Positions 1-7,889 are shown, numbered from the stretch's first letter. The stretch: 10,256 nt of DNA from an uncultured Opitutia bacterium (GCA_903868455.1 CAIPVK010000221.1:1-10256); one strand, 5' to 3'. Translations and numbers: made by a program. Notes: generated from the sequence alone by a model not told the origin.

Positions 1-858
1 CTGGCCCTCGGTGAGGTCGCCCAGCTCGGCCTCGACCCGGCCGAGCGAGGCGTCCTCGACGGCGAGGCGCCAGCCGTCGCCGGAGGGGGCGAGGCGGGCG
101 CGGGCGACGCGGCGGACGCCGGCGGGGGCGGGCTCGTCGCCGAAGGCCACCGCGACCACGCGCGCGGCGTGCGCGGCGAGGGCGGGATGCGCGAGGAGGG
201 CGGCGGGGACGACGGCCTCGCCGCAGGCGTCGAGGTGGCGGATGAGCTCGGCCTTCTCGCGCGCGACGCCCTCGAGCGAGCCCACGCCCTGGAGGTGGAC
301 CGCGGCCACGGCGGTGACCACGGCGATGTCCGGCCGGACCACCTCGGCGGAGAGGGCGAGCTCGCCCGGCTCGCTCATGCCGACCTCGACCACCGCGGCG
401 TCGTGCCGGTCGTCGTCCGCCCCGAGCAGGGTCAGGGGCACGCCGATCGTGTTGTTGAGGTTGGCCTCGGTGGCGTGGACCCGCGGGCCGAGGCAGGCGC
501 GGAGCATCTCCTTGGTCGAGGTCTTGCCCACGCTGCCGGTCACGGCGACGACGGGCATGCGCAGCGAGCCGCGCCAGCCGGCCGCGGCCGCGCGCAGGCC
601 GGCGAGGCTGTCGCCGACGACGAGCTGGGGCAGCGGGTCGTCGACCGGACGCGAGACGAGGGCGCAGGAGGCGCCGCGGTCGCGGGCCTCGGCGAGGAAG
701 GCGTGGCCGTCGCGGCGTCCCGTGGCGATGGCGACGAAGCCCTGGCCGGGGCGGAGGCTGCGCGTGTCGTTGGAGAAGCCGTCGACCTCGGCGGGCGCGA
801 CGCCGCTCCAGGTCCCGCGGGACCAGGCGGCGAGGCGCTCGGGATCGGGGCGGGTCAT
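1..858 (-). CDS. murF: UDP-N-acetylmuramoyl-tripeptide--D-alanyl-D-alanine ligase (MurF), N-terminal part, cut by the window edge
   Basis: MurF adds D-Ala-D-Ala to UDP-MurNAc-tripeptide in the cytoplasm, using ATP; this is the last soluble step of peptidoglycan precursor synthesis. The first 286 residues are visible and open to the left edge, against roughly 450 for the family. The N-terminal Mur ligase domain shows SNDTRSLRPG (about 29-38). The ATP-binding P-loop is TGSVGKTSTK (107-116, Lys112), followed by the MurF signature ANLNNTIGVPLTLL (132-145) and VEVGMSEPGEL (157-167). The ATG at 858 overlaps the murE stop as ATGA (855-858) and no Shine-Dalgarno precedes it, so translation probably depends on termination-reinitiation from murE. 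The pairing with murE and the LNN motif make MurF much more likely than another Mur ligase. Confidence 0.95.
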   Translation of the reverse strand, partial: MTRPDPERLAAWSRGTWSGVAPAEVDGFSNDTRSLRPGQGFVAIATGRRDGHAFLAEARDRGASCALVSRPVDDPLPQLVVGDSLAGLRAAAAGWRGSLRMPVVAVTGSVGKTSTKEMLRACLGPRVHATEANLNNTIGVPLTLLGADDDRHDAAVVEVGMSEPGELALSAEVVRPDIAVVTAVAAVHLQGVGSLEGVAREKAELIRHLDACGEAVVPAALLAHPALAAHAARVVAVAFGDEPAPAGVRRVARARLAPSGDGWRLAVEDASLGRVEAELGDLTEGQ

Positions 859-2348
859 GCGGAGGCGGCCCTCAGGGGCAGGCGGCGGAGGACGTCGCGG
901 GCGACCTCGCGGTCGTCGAAGGGCACGACGGTCTCGGCGAACTCCTGGGTGGTCTCGTGGCCCTTGCCGGCGACGAGGACGCAGTCCCCCGGCCGGGCCT
1001 CGGCGCAGGCGAGGGCGATGGCCTCGCGGCGGTCGGGGACGAAGTCGACGCGGCCGGGGCCGCGCGCGCCGGGGCGCATGTCGGCGAAGATCGCCTCGAC
1101 GCTCTCGCGGCGGGGGTTGTCGGCCGTGGCCCAGGCGCGGTGCGCGAGGCCGGAGACGGCGGCGGTCATGGCGGGGCGCTTGCCGCGGTCGCGGTCGCCG
1201 CCGCAGCCGAAGACGCAGAGCACGCGCCCGGGGGTGATGGCCCGCAGCATGCCGAGGGCGTGGCCGAGGGCGTCGTCGGTGTGCGCGTAGTCGACGAACA
1301 CCGGGAAGGGCTGTCCGGCCTCGACGCGCTCCATCCGCCCGGGGACGCCGGGAAAATCGCGGACGGCGTCGGCGAGCGCCAGCGGGTCGGCGCCGAGCGC
1401 GCGGAGGCAGGCCAGGGCGCAGAGGAGGTTGGAGACGTTGTAGGCGCCGGGCAGGCGGGTGACGAGCTCCGCCTCCCGGCCTCCCACGCGCAGCGAGAGG
1501 CGGGTGCCGCCGAGGTCCATGGAGAGGACGCGCGCGGAGAGGTCGGCCTCGCGCGAGAGCGAGTAGGTCAGCGTCGGGAGGCCGGCGGCGGCCTCGGCGA
1601 AGGCGGGCGCGGCGGGGTCGTCGGCGTTGATCACGGCGCGGCCCGGGCGCGGCCCGACCGAGCCGTCGAAGATCCGGCGCTTGGCCCGGAGGTACGCCTC
1701 GGGCGTGCCATGGTAGTCGAGGTGGTCGCGCGTGAGGTTGGTGAAGGCGGCGACGGCGAGGGGAAGGCCGTGGACGCGCTCCTGGTCGAGCGCGTGCGAG
1801 CTGACCTCCATCGCGGCGCCCGCGCACCCGGCGTCCCGCATCTGGGCCAGGAACGACGCGAGGTCGGCGGCGTCGGGCGTGGTTTTGTAGGAGGGGACGG
1901 AGCGGGCGCCGAGGTGGTAGCGCACCGTGCCGAGCAGGCCCCACGGGCGGCCCTCCGCGGCCTCGGCGAGGTGGCGGACGAGCGAGGCGACCGTGGTCTT
2001 GCCGTTGGTGCCGGTCACGCCGACGAGGCGGAGCGCCCGCTCGGGATGGCCGTGGAAGCGGCGGGCGACCTCGGCGAGGACGCGCCGGGGCTCGGCGACC
2101 TGGGCGGCGTCCACCGCGGGCACGCCGGCGACGGGATGGCCGGAGACGACCGCGGCCGCGCCGCGCGAGACGGCCTCGTCGACGAACCGGTGCCCCTCCG
2201 CCCGGCGGCCGTCGAGGGCGAAGAAGAGCGCGCCGGGCACGATGCGGCGGCTGTCGGTCACGATGGCCGTGACGCCGGAGCGCCAGGCGCCCGAGCGCGA
2301 GAGGACGGGCAGGCCGTCGAGCAGCGAGGCGAGGGTGGGCGCGCTCAT
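855..2348 (-). CDS. murE: UDP-MurNAc-L-Ala-D-Glu:meso-diaminopimelate ligase (MurE)
   Basis: MurE adds the third amino acid to the UDP-MurNAc peptide in the cytoplasm. The 497-residue product has the usual family length and all three Mur ligase domains. Visible motifs are the P-loop GTNGKTT (113-119), KTTPD (155-159), MEVSSHALDQERV (180-192), TNLTRDHLDYHG (203-214), Lys223 in the position of the carbamylated lysine, DYAHT (353-357), DNPR (410-413) and GKGHE (461-465). DNPR is the known signature for meso-diaminopimelate rather than L-lysine, so the wall is inferred to be of the DAP type. DYAHT is followed by D where many homologues have P. The start is the ATG at 2348, which overlaps the ftsI stop as ATGA (2345-2348); the stop overlaps the murF start in the same way. 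The reading frame stays open far upstream of this ATG through ftsI, but that part has no MurE-like sequence. Confidence 0.97.
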   Translation of the reverse strand: MSAPTLASLLDGLPVLSRSGAWRSGVTAIVTDSRRIVPGALFFALDGRRAEGHRFVDEAVSRGAAAVVSGHPVAGVPAVDAAQVAEPRRVLAEVARRFHGHPERALRLVGVTGTNGKTTVASLVRHLAEAAEGRPWGLLGTVRYHLGARSVPSYKTTPDAADLASFLAQMRDAGCAGAAMEVSSHALDQERVHGLPLAVAAFTNLTRDHLDYHGTPEAYLRAKRRIFDGSVGPRPGRAVINADDPAAPAFAEAAAGLPTLTYSLSREADLSARVLSMDLGGTRLSLRVGGREAELVTRLPGAYNVSNLLCALACLRALGADPLALADAVRDFPGVPGRMERVEAGQPFPVFVDYAHTDDALGHALGMLRAITPGRVLCVFGCGGDRDRGKRPAMTAAVSGLAHRAWATADNPRRESVEAIFADMRPGARGPGRVDFVPDRREAIALACAEARPGDCVLVAGKGHETTQEFAETVVPFDDREVARDVLRRLPLRAASA

Positions 2349-4150
2349 GGTCCGGCGACGACCCGTCCTCCCTGCGGGCCCCGCGCGGGCGGGATCTCGA
2401 GGCGGCGGATGCAGGCCTCGGCGATCTCCTTGAAGACCGGGGCCGAGACGCGGCCGCCGTAGCCGACGCCCGCGCCCCGGGGCTCGTCGATGACGACGGT
2501 GATGGCGACGCGCGGGTCGCCGGCGGGGAAGAAGCCGGAGAAGGAGGCGACGTGGTGCTGGCTGGAGTAACGGCCGCCGACGAGCTTCTGGGTCGTGCCG
2601 GTCTTGCCCGCGACGTCGTGCCCGGGGATCTCGGCGGCCGCGGCGGTGCCCTGCTTGGTGCAGACCCCGCGCAGGAGGTCCGCCATCTGGCGGGCGGCGG
2701 CGGCGGAGACGGCGCGCCCGCGCGCGCGGGGGGCGTACTCGAAGGCGACGGAGCCGTCCGGGTTGAGCGCGCGGGCGACGACCTGCGGGCGCATGAGGAG
2801 GCCGTCGGCCGCGATGGCGGCCATGGCCTGGTGCATCTGCAGCGGCGTGACGCTCACGCTGTGGCCCATGGGGACGCGCGAGATGGTCAGGCCGTCCCAG
2901 CGCGCGGGCGGGTGGAGGAGGCCGCGGACCTCGCCGGCGGCGAGGGGGAAGCCGGTCTCGGCGCCGAAGCCGAAGCCGCGGACGAGCTCGAAGAAGCGCT
3001 GCTCGCCGAACGACTCCGCGTAGCGCATGCCGATCTGCACGGAGCCCCGGTTGGAGGACTCCCAGACGATGGTGCGCACGTCCTCGAGCCCCATCGGGTG
3101 CGAGTCGGCGGGCAGCGAGACCATGCGGCCGCGGTAGGGGACCTGGGAGAGGCCGCAGTCGTAGCGGGACTCCGGGGTGACGAGGCCGGCGTCGAGCGCG
3201 CCGGCGACGGAGACGATCTTGAAGACGGAGCCGGGCTCGTAGGTGTCGGCCAGGGCGCGGTTGCGCTGGGCGTCGAGCGGCGCGGCCTCGCGGTCGTTGA
3301 AGCGGTTGAGGTCGAAAGTGGGCCAGCAGGCGAGCGCGAGCACGCGGCCGGTGCGGGGCTCGGTCACGATGGCGACGCCGCCGAGCGGGTTCCACTTGGC
3401 GGCGGCGGCCTCGAGCGCCTGCTCGGCGGCGCTCTGGATGACGGAGTCGAGGGTGAGCTCGAGGGTCATGCCGTTGACGGCGGGGACGTCGCGGAGGCGG
3501 CGGGCGACGATCTCGCGGCGGCGGCCGTCGCGCTCGGACTCGGTCCAGCCGTCCTGTCCGCGGAGCAGGTCGTCGAACGTGCGCTCCACGCCGGACACCG
3601 GCGCGCCCTCCTGGTTGATGTAGCCGAGGACGTGCGCGGCGAGGCTGCCCTTGGGATAGGTCCGCACGTAGCGGGGCTGGCCGTAGAGGGCGCGGATGCC
3701 GAGGGCGTCCGCCGCGCGCTTGCGGTCGGCGCCGACCTCCTTGGCCAGCACGATCCACCGGACCTCGCGGGGCGGCTGGCCTGGCTCGGCGGGCGGTCGG
3801 TAGGCGCGGGCGGGGTCGAGGGCGGCGAGCACCTGGGTGGCGGGGATGCCGAGGACGCGGGCGATCTCGGGCGCGCGCGAGCGCTCCTCGGGCGCGAGGA
3901 CGTGCGGATCGAGGCCGACGTCCCAGACGCGGTCGGACGCCGCGAGCAGGTTGCCCTGGCGGTCGCGGATCTCGCCTCGGCGGCTGGCGTGGCGCGTCCA
4001 CTCGCCTCGGTTCTCCATCGCCTTGGCGCGGAGGCGGGGCCCGTCGACCACGTGGAGCTGGACCAGCTTGCCGAGCAGGACGAGGAACCCGGCGGCGACA
4101 GCCCAAGCCAGGAACCCGAACCGAGGTCGCCTGGCTTGCGCGAGGCTCAT
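2345..4150 (-). CDS. ftsI: Septal peptidoglycan transpeptidase, class B penicillin-binding protein (FtsI/PBP3)
   Basis: FtsI cross-links septal peptidoglycan as part of the divisome, anchored in the inner membrane with its catalytic domain in the periplasm. The 601-residue product begins with a basic stretch and one membrane segment (about 11-33), then a PBP dimerisation domain (about 55-215, with RRGEIRDRQGNLLA at 57-70). The transpeptidase domain carries SVFK (Ser308 nucleophile, Lys311), SSN (365-367) and KTGT (516-519), so the penicillin-binding triad is intact. No PASTA domain is seen at the C terminus. The position between ftsL and murE supports FtsI over other class B PBPs. The ATG at 4150 overlaps the ftsL stop (ATGA, 4147-4150), and the stop overlaps murE. 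No Shine-Dalgarno is visible before the start. Confidence 0.95.
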   Translation of the reverse strand: MSLAQARRPRFGFLAWAVAAGFLVLLGKLVQLHVVDGPRLRAKAMENRGEWTRHASRRGEIRDRQGNLLAASDRVWDVGLDPHVLAPEERSRAPEIARVLGIPATQVLAALDPARAYRPPAEPGQPPREVRWIVLAKEVGADRKRAADALGIRALYGQPRYVRTYPKGSLAAHVLGYINQEGAPVSGVERTFDDLLRGQDGWTESERDGRRREIVARRLRDVPAVNGMTLELTLDSVIQSAAEQALEAAAAKWNPLGGVAIVTEPRTGRVLALACWPTFDLNRFNDREAAPLDAQRNRALADTYEPGSVFKIVSVAGALDAGLVTPESRYDCGLSQVPYRGRMVSLPADSHPMGLEDVRTIVWESSNRGSVQIGMRYAESFGEQRFFELVRGFGFGAETGFPLAAGEVRGLLHPPARWDGLTISRVPMGHSVSVTPLQMHQAMAAIAADGLLMRPQVVARALNPDGSVAFEYAPRARGRAVSAAAARQMADLLRGVCTKQGTAAAAEIPGHDVAGKTGTTQKLVGGRYSSQHHVASFSGFFPAGDPRVAITVVIDEPRGAGVGYGGRVSAPVFKEIAEACIRRLEIPPARGPQGGRVVAGP

Positions 4151-4536
4151 CGGCGGAGGAGTCCCCCCTGCCCCGAGGGGTCGCCCCCCGCGGCGTTCAG
4201 CGCGGCCATGCGCGGCGTGAGCCCGGCGCCCGCGGCGCCGGCGGGGCGGGCGCCCGCGAGCGGCGGGCGGATCCAGACGACGCGCCCGGGGTCGGGCGCG
4301 GCGAGGTCGGCGCCGACGCGCCGGCGGAGCTCGAGGGCGTCCTGCGCCTGGGCGCGGCGGCGGTCGAGCTGCTCGGCCTCCTTGCGGCGCTCGGCGATCT
4401 GGCGCTCGAGGCCGCGGATGCGCTGGCCGACCTCGTCCGCGCGGAGGCGAAGCTGCATCATGCCGACGACGCCGCCGATGCCGACGCCGAGGAGGGCGAT
4501 GGCGGAGAGGGCGGCGAGGGCGCGGGCGGGGGTCAC
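4147..4536 (-). CDS. ftsL: FtsL-like cell division protein, GTG start
   Basis: This small bitopic protein is assigned as FtsL, which with FtsB and FtsQ recruits and activates the septal synthase FtsW-FtsI. The 129-residue product has a short basic N terminus, one membrane helix (about 7-27) and a charged coiled-coil-like stretch rich in Arg, Glu and Gln (about 32-73). A Pro/Gly/Ala-rich tail (about 80-129) follows. FtsL sequences diverge strongly, so the call rests on size, topology and position between rsmH and ftsI. The start is a GTG at 4536 that overlaps the rsmH stop as GTGA (4533-4536); the stop overlaps the ftsI ATG. The reading frame is open further upstream, but there it runs inside rsmH and has no FtsL-like sequence. 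The low-complexity tail is longer than in textbook FtsL proteins. Confidence 0.83.
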   Translation of the reverse strand: MTPARALAALSAIALLGVGIGGVVGMMQLRLRADEVGQRIRGLERQIAERRKEAEQLDRRRAQAQDALELRRRVGADLAAPDPGRVVWIRPPLAGARPAGAAGAGLTPRMAALNAAGGDPSGQGGLLRR

Positions 4537-5453
4537 GGGAGTCGGCGGATGGCGCGGAGCCGCGCGGAGCGGCTGCGGGGATTGGCGTCGAGCTCGGCCG
4601 GGCCGGGCATGACGGCGCCGCGGGTGAGGAGCTCGCCGCGGGCGACGCGGAGGTCCTGCGGGCGGGAGTCGTCGCGGTCGACGGGGCGGCCGGCCAGCTC
4701 GTTGAAGAGGCGCTTCACGCGGCGGTCCTCCAGCGAGTGGAAGGAGATGACGGCGAGGACGCCGCCGGGCGCGAGGGCCTCGAAGGCCTTGGGCAGCGCC
4801 TCGTCGAGCGCGCCGAGCTCGTCGTTGACGAGGATGCGGATGCCCTGGAAGGAGCGGGTGGCCGGGTGGACGCCGCGGGGGCCGGGAGGCCGGGGCGCCG
4901 CCTCCTCGATGAGGGCGGCCAGCGAGGCGGTGCGGGCGAGGCGCCCGGTGCCGCGGGCGCGGAGGATGGCCTCGACCACGCGGCGCCACCGGGGCTCCTC
5001 GCCGAGGTCGCGGATGGCGCGCTCGAGCTCCGGCCGGGGGGCGCTCTCGAGGAAGGCCGCGGCGGGCTGGCCGCGCGTGGTGTCCATGCGCATGTCGGCG
5101 GGGCCGTCGGCGCGGAACGAGAAGCCGCGCCCGGGCTCGTCGAGCTGGAAGGAGGAGACCCCGATGTCCATCAGCACGCCGTCGAAGGGGCCGGGCACGC
5201 GGTCGAGCGCGCGGAAGTCGAGCGGGTGGAACTCGAGACGTCCGGGATGGGCCGCGGCGAGCGCGGCGGCGCGGGGCGCGGCGGCGGGGTCGCGGTCCAG
5301 GGCGACGACGCGGGCGCCGGGCGCGCGGGCGAGGATCGCCCCCGAGTGGCCGCCGCCTCCGAAGGTGCAGTCGAGGTAGCGGCCGCGGTCCCGGGGCGCG
5401 AGGACCCCGAGGGTCTCCTCGAGCAGGACGGGCTGGTGGGCGGCTGTGAACAA
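4533..5453 (-). CDS. rsmH: 16S rRNA (cytosine(1402)-N(4))-methyltransferase RsmH (MraW), TTG start
   Basis: RsmH methylates N4 of C1402 in 16S rRNA, using S-adenosylmethionine. The 306-residue product is of normal length. It shows HQPVLLEE (6-13), the SAM-binding glycine loop DCTFGGGGHSG (28-38), the acidic end of strand 2 at LDRDP (52-56), LMDIGVSSFQLD (94-105), ATRSFQGIRILVNDEL (198-213), ISFHSLEDRRVK (236-247) and the C-terminal NPRSRSARLRA (291-301). The start is taken as TTG at 5453 because the next in-frame codon block upstream meets a stop at 5475-5477 and offers no ATG or GTG, and because the conserved HQPVLLEE motif lies six residues in. No Shine-Dalgarno is visible. The gene follows mraZ after a 34-bp gap and overlaps ftsL by 4 nt. 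Confidence 0.95.
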   Translation of the reverse strand: MFTAAHQPVLLEETLGVLAPRDRGRYLDCTFGGGGHSGAILARAPGARVVALDRDPAAAPRAAALAAAHPGRLEFHPLDFRALDRVPGPFDGVLMDIGVSSFQLDEPGRGFSFRADGPADMRMDTTRGQPAAAFLESAPRPELERAIRDLGEEPRWRRVVEAILRARGTGRLARTASLAALIEEAAPRPPGPRGVHPATRSFQGIRILVNDELGALDEALPKAFEALAPGGVLAVISFHSLEDRRVKRLFNELAGRPVDRDDSRPQDLRVARGELLTRGAVMPGPAELDANPRSRSARLRAIRRLP

Positions 5454-5460
5454 GCTGTGA
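5443..5460 (-). repeat. Direct repeat flanking the rsmH start codon
   Basis: On the minus strand the 7-mer TCACAGC occurs at 5454-5460 and again at 5443-5449, 11 bp apart, with the TTG start of rsmH (5451-5453) between the copies. It sits at the end of the AT-richer mraZ-rsmH gap. One helical turn of spacing could suit a protein site, but no known operator is recognised and chance is possible. Confidence 0.35.
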
Positions 5461-5487
5461 GTCGTGTTAGTAACTTATGGATACAAC

Positions 5488-5946
5488 TCAGAGGCCGAGC
5501 TGGCGCAGCGCCTCGAGGATGGCGCGGGTGCGGGGGTCGCCGGCGGCCGCGCGGGGCGGGTTGGCGCCGCGGATCTGGAAGGTGGTGAAGGCGCCGCCGA
5601 AGGTGATGTCGCGGCCGAGGCCGGCCTGCTCGACGATGCGCTCGTTGAGCGTGATGCGTCCGGACTTGTCGGCGCTGACCTCGACGCTGTTCTCGCCGAG
5701 CACGGTGAGCGCGTCGACCTTGGAGGGATCGCTCATCGCCACCTGGGAGGCGGCGGCGGCGATGCGGTCGACCATCGCGGGCGGGAACACGATCACGGCG
5801 CCGACCGCGGGGTGGAAGACCGCCAGGTAACGCTGCTGCTCGAGCTCGTCCGAGCGCCAGGCCGCCGGGATGGTGACACGGTTCTTCTCGTCGAGCTTGC
5901 CGGCATGGATGCCGGTGAAGAGCGCGGGGCGAGGAGAGGTGGACAT
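5488..5946 (-). CDS. mraZ: Transcriptional regulator and division/cell-wall cluster protein MraZ
   Basis: MraZ is a DNA-binding protein of the AbrB/SpoVT fold that forms ring oligomers and, in Escherichia coli, represses its own dcw promoter. The 152-residue product contains two half-domains with the conserved DxxxR motifs: LDEKNRVTIP (18-27, D19/R23) and DKSGRITLNE (93-102, D93/R97). A short tail follows (about 127-152). The ATG at 5946 is chosen because family members begin a few residues before the F-x-G element seen here at 10-12. The frame is open further upstream, but that part reads through the operator repeats. No Shine-Dalgarno precedes the ATG. The gene heads the dcw cluster and lies just downstream of TGGGT repeats that are probably its own binding site. 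Confidence 0.95.
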   Translation of the reverse strand: MSTSPRPALFTGIHAGKLDEKNRVTIPAAWRSDELEQQRYLAVFHPAVGAVIVFPPAMVDRIAAAASQVAMSDPSKVDALTVLGENSVEVSADKSGRITLNERIVEQAGLGRDITFGGAFTTFQIRGANPPRAAAGDPRTRAILEALRQLGL

Positions 5947-5976
5947 GGGAGTAACAAGGGCAGGTGCCCCCTTTTG

Positions 5977-6001
5977 ACCCATTTCAACCCACAGTGACCC
6001 A
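5977..6001 (-). promoter_or_regulatory. MraZ operator: three TGGGT direct repeats
   Basis: Reading the minus strand, TGGGT occurs at 5997-6001, 5987-5991 and 5977-5981, three identical boxes separated by exactly 5 nt. This matches the described MraZ site in Escherichia coli, TGGGN repeats with 5-nt spacers upstream of mraZ. The last box ends 30 bp before the mraZ ATG. Autoregulation of the dcw cluster by MraZ is inferred. Confidence 0.88.
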
Positions 6002-6009
6002 CTGGTCAA
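5981..6009 (-). promoter_or_regulatory. Candidate dcw promoter upstream of mraZ
   Basis: On the minus strand a -35-like TTGACC (6004-6009) and a -10-like TGAAAT (5981-5986) are separated by 17 nt. The -35 matches 5 of 6 consensus positions and the -10 matches 4 of 6. Transcription would begin near 5974, giving a leader of about 28 nt. Two MraZ boxes fall in the spacer and the third touches the -10, so MraZ binding would block RNA polymerase. Confidence 0.5.
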
Positions 6010-6016
6010 GGGTTTT

Positions 6017-6031
6017 ACCCCACTTTACCCC
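6017..6031 (-). promoter_or_regulatory. Distal pair of MraZ-like GGGGT boxes
   Basis: On the minus strand GGGGT occurs at 6027-6031 and 6017-6021, 10 bp apart and in the same 10-bp phase as the three TGGGT boxes, with one position (about 6007-6011) skipped. The intervening AAAGTGGGG resembles the AAAGTG-type MraZ boxes described in mollicutes. These are probably auxiliary MraZ contacts; lower certainty than the main triplet. Confidence 0.5.
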
Positions 6032-6132
6032 TCAAAACTTACTCACAGGGCCGAAAAATGGACAAATTGTCGCTTTGTTTTCATAAAATGCTGAATAGGA
6101 ATAATTTAAGTTTAAATGCCTGTTTTTAGGCA
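6032..6132. other. AT-rich intergenic island with short palindromes
   Basis: Within the 347-bp gap between mraZ and the lipoprotein gene (5947-6293), this stretch is strikingly A+T-rich compared with its surroundings. It holds GACAA-A-TTGTC (6061-6071), ATTTAA-GT-TTAAAT (6104-6117) and TGCCT-N6-AGGCA (6117-6132). Promoter elements for the plus-strand lipoprotein gene probably lie here or near 6183-6200, but no convincing -35/-10 pair was found. The remainder of the gap (6133-6229) shows only a weak GGCCA-N5-TGGCC inverted repeat (6153-6167) and a T-rich run near 6189-6194. Confidence 0.45.
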
Positions 6133-6229
6133 AACCCTCTTGGCCGGATCGCGGCCAGTCGGTGGCCTGGCGCCGCGCCGGGTAATGATTTTTTGGTTAC
6201 AAACGCTCGCGCCCGCGGCCGGGCGGCGC

Positions 6230-6255
6230 GCGCGGTTTGCGTTTGCCAACCGCGC
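6230..6255 (+). other. GC-rich hairpin in the lipoprotein gene leader
   Basis: GCGCGGTT (6230-6237) pairs perfectly with AACCGCGC (6248-6255). The 10-nt loop can extend the stem by two more pairs after one mismatch, leaving a GTTT loop. It ends 38 nt before the lipoprotein ATG and has no T-run, so it is not a typical terminator. It could stabilise the mRNA leader or modulate its translation. Confidence 0.45.
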
Positions 6256-6293
6256 CGCGCTCTGCCTTAACCCATGCAGCACCTCGCCGCACC

Positions 6294-6725
6294 ATGAAGC
6301 ACCTCCTCACCGTCGCCGCCCTCGCCTGCGCCCTCGCCCTCACCGGCTGCGCCACCCAGGTCGGGGTCAACAATCCCGACAACTCCTCCGCCACCTACTC
6401 CGGCGGCTCGCTGAGCACGACCTACAAGTCGGACGTCTCCACCCTCTTCGCCGCCACCAAGCGCGCCCTCGACTCGATGAAGGACGTCGGCGTCCTCGGC
6501 CGCACGGGCGAGACCCCCGAGACCAACGAGCTCGGCGAGCTCACCGGCGTCACCGTCTACGCCCGCGCCGTCGGCGACTACCAGGTCAAGGTTACGATCG
6601 CCAAGGCGGTCGACGTCGGCACCGGCTCCGACTGCACGCAGGTCACCGTCCGCTGGGGCATGGCCGGCAACTGCCAGCAGAGCCAGCAGGTCATCCACCG
6701 CATCACCGAGAACCTCGGCCGCTGA
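6294..6725 (+). CDS. Small DUF3568-like lipoprotein of unknown function
   Basis: The 143-residue product starts with a lipoprotein signal peptide: a basic MKH start, a hydrophobic core, and the lipobox LTGC with Cys19 as the predicted lipidation site. The mature protein should therefore sit in an outer or inner membrane leaflet facing the periplasm. The mature part (about 120 residues) has a Ser/Thr/Asn-rich opening (28-43), a probable helix (45-62), a beta-rich stretch (85-105) and VTVRWGMAGN-type sequence (117-126). This arrangement resembles DUF3568, a family I associate with small Verrucomicrobia and Planctomycetes lipoproteins; no function is known. Two cysteines (114 and 127) could form a disulfide. 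The ATG at 6294 is preferred over an upstream in-frame start at 6237 because it gives the signal peptide directly. No Shine-Dalgarno is visible. An intrinsic terminator follows immediately. Confidence 0.8.
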   Translation: MKHLLTVAALACALALTGCATQVGVNNPDNSSATYSGGSLSTTYKSDVSTLFAATKRALDSMKDVGVLGRTGETPETNELGELTGVTVYARAVGDYQVKVTIAKAVDVGTGSDCTQVTVRWGMAGNCQQSQQVIHRITENLGR

Positions 6726-6743
6726 GCGGCTCCGGACCGAACG

Positions 6744-6782
6744 GACGCCGCCCGGCCCCCGCGCCCGGCGGCGTCTTTCTTT
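6744..6782 (+). terminator. Intrinsic terminator or attenuator between the lipoprotein gene and aroC
   Basis: GACGCCGCC (6744-6752) pairs perfectly over 9 bp with GGCGGCGTC (6767-6775), followed by TTTCTTT. The stem lies 18 nt after the lipoprotein stop, as expected for a terminator. The T-run ends only 3 nt before the aroC ATG at 6786, leaving no room for a separate promoter or ribosome binding site. Confidence 0.75.
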
Positions 6783-6785
6783 AGC

Positions 6786-7885
<1,100 letters not shown>

Positions 7886-7889
<4 letters not shown>

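Noticed and set aside
11..2462. Long plus-strand open frames opposite murF and murE
   Set aside because: They are repetitive Ala/Gly/Arg-rich shadows of well-conserved Mur ligase genes.
855..4106. A single open frame of more than 1000 codons covering murE and most of ftsI on the minus strand
   Set aside because: Only the part after the ATG at 2348 reads as MurE. The upstream part is an Arg/Pro-rich shadow of ftsI in another frame, and ftsI itself is intact in its own frame with all catalytic motifs, so this is neither a fusion nor a frameshift.
2552..4612. Long open frame on the plus strand opposite ftsI and ftsL
   Set aside because: Very high G+C keeps antisense frames open. The translation is low-complexity (Gly, Ala, Arg, Val) with no domain, while the minus strand encodes recognisable proteins.
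5464..5480. AT-rich stretch in the mraZ-rsmH gap considered as a DnaA box or internal promoter
   Set aside because: No match to TTATCCACA closer than several mismatches, and no -35/-10 pair with acceptable spacing was found.
5977..6031. Short regularly spaced repeats considered as a CRISPR array or tandem satellite
   Set aside because: The unit is only 5 bp with 5-bp spacers and sits exactly at the known MraZ operator location, which explains it fully.
6117..6132. TGCCT-N6-AGGCA hairpin considered as a terminator
   Set aside because: The stem is only 5 bp, the T-run lies in the loop and not after the stem, and there is no upstream gene on that strand to terminate.
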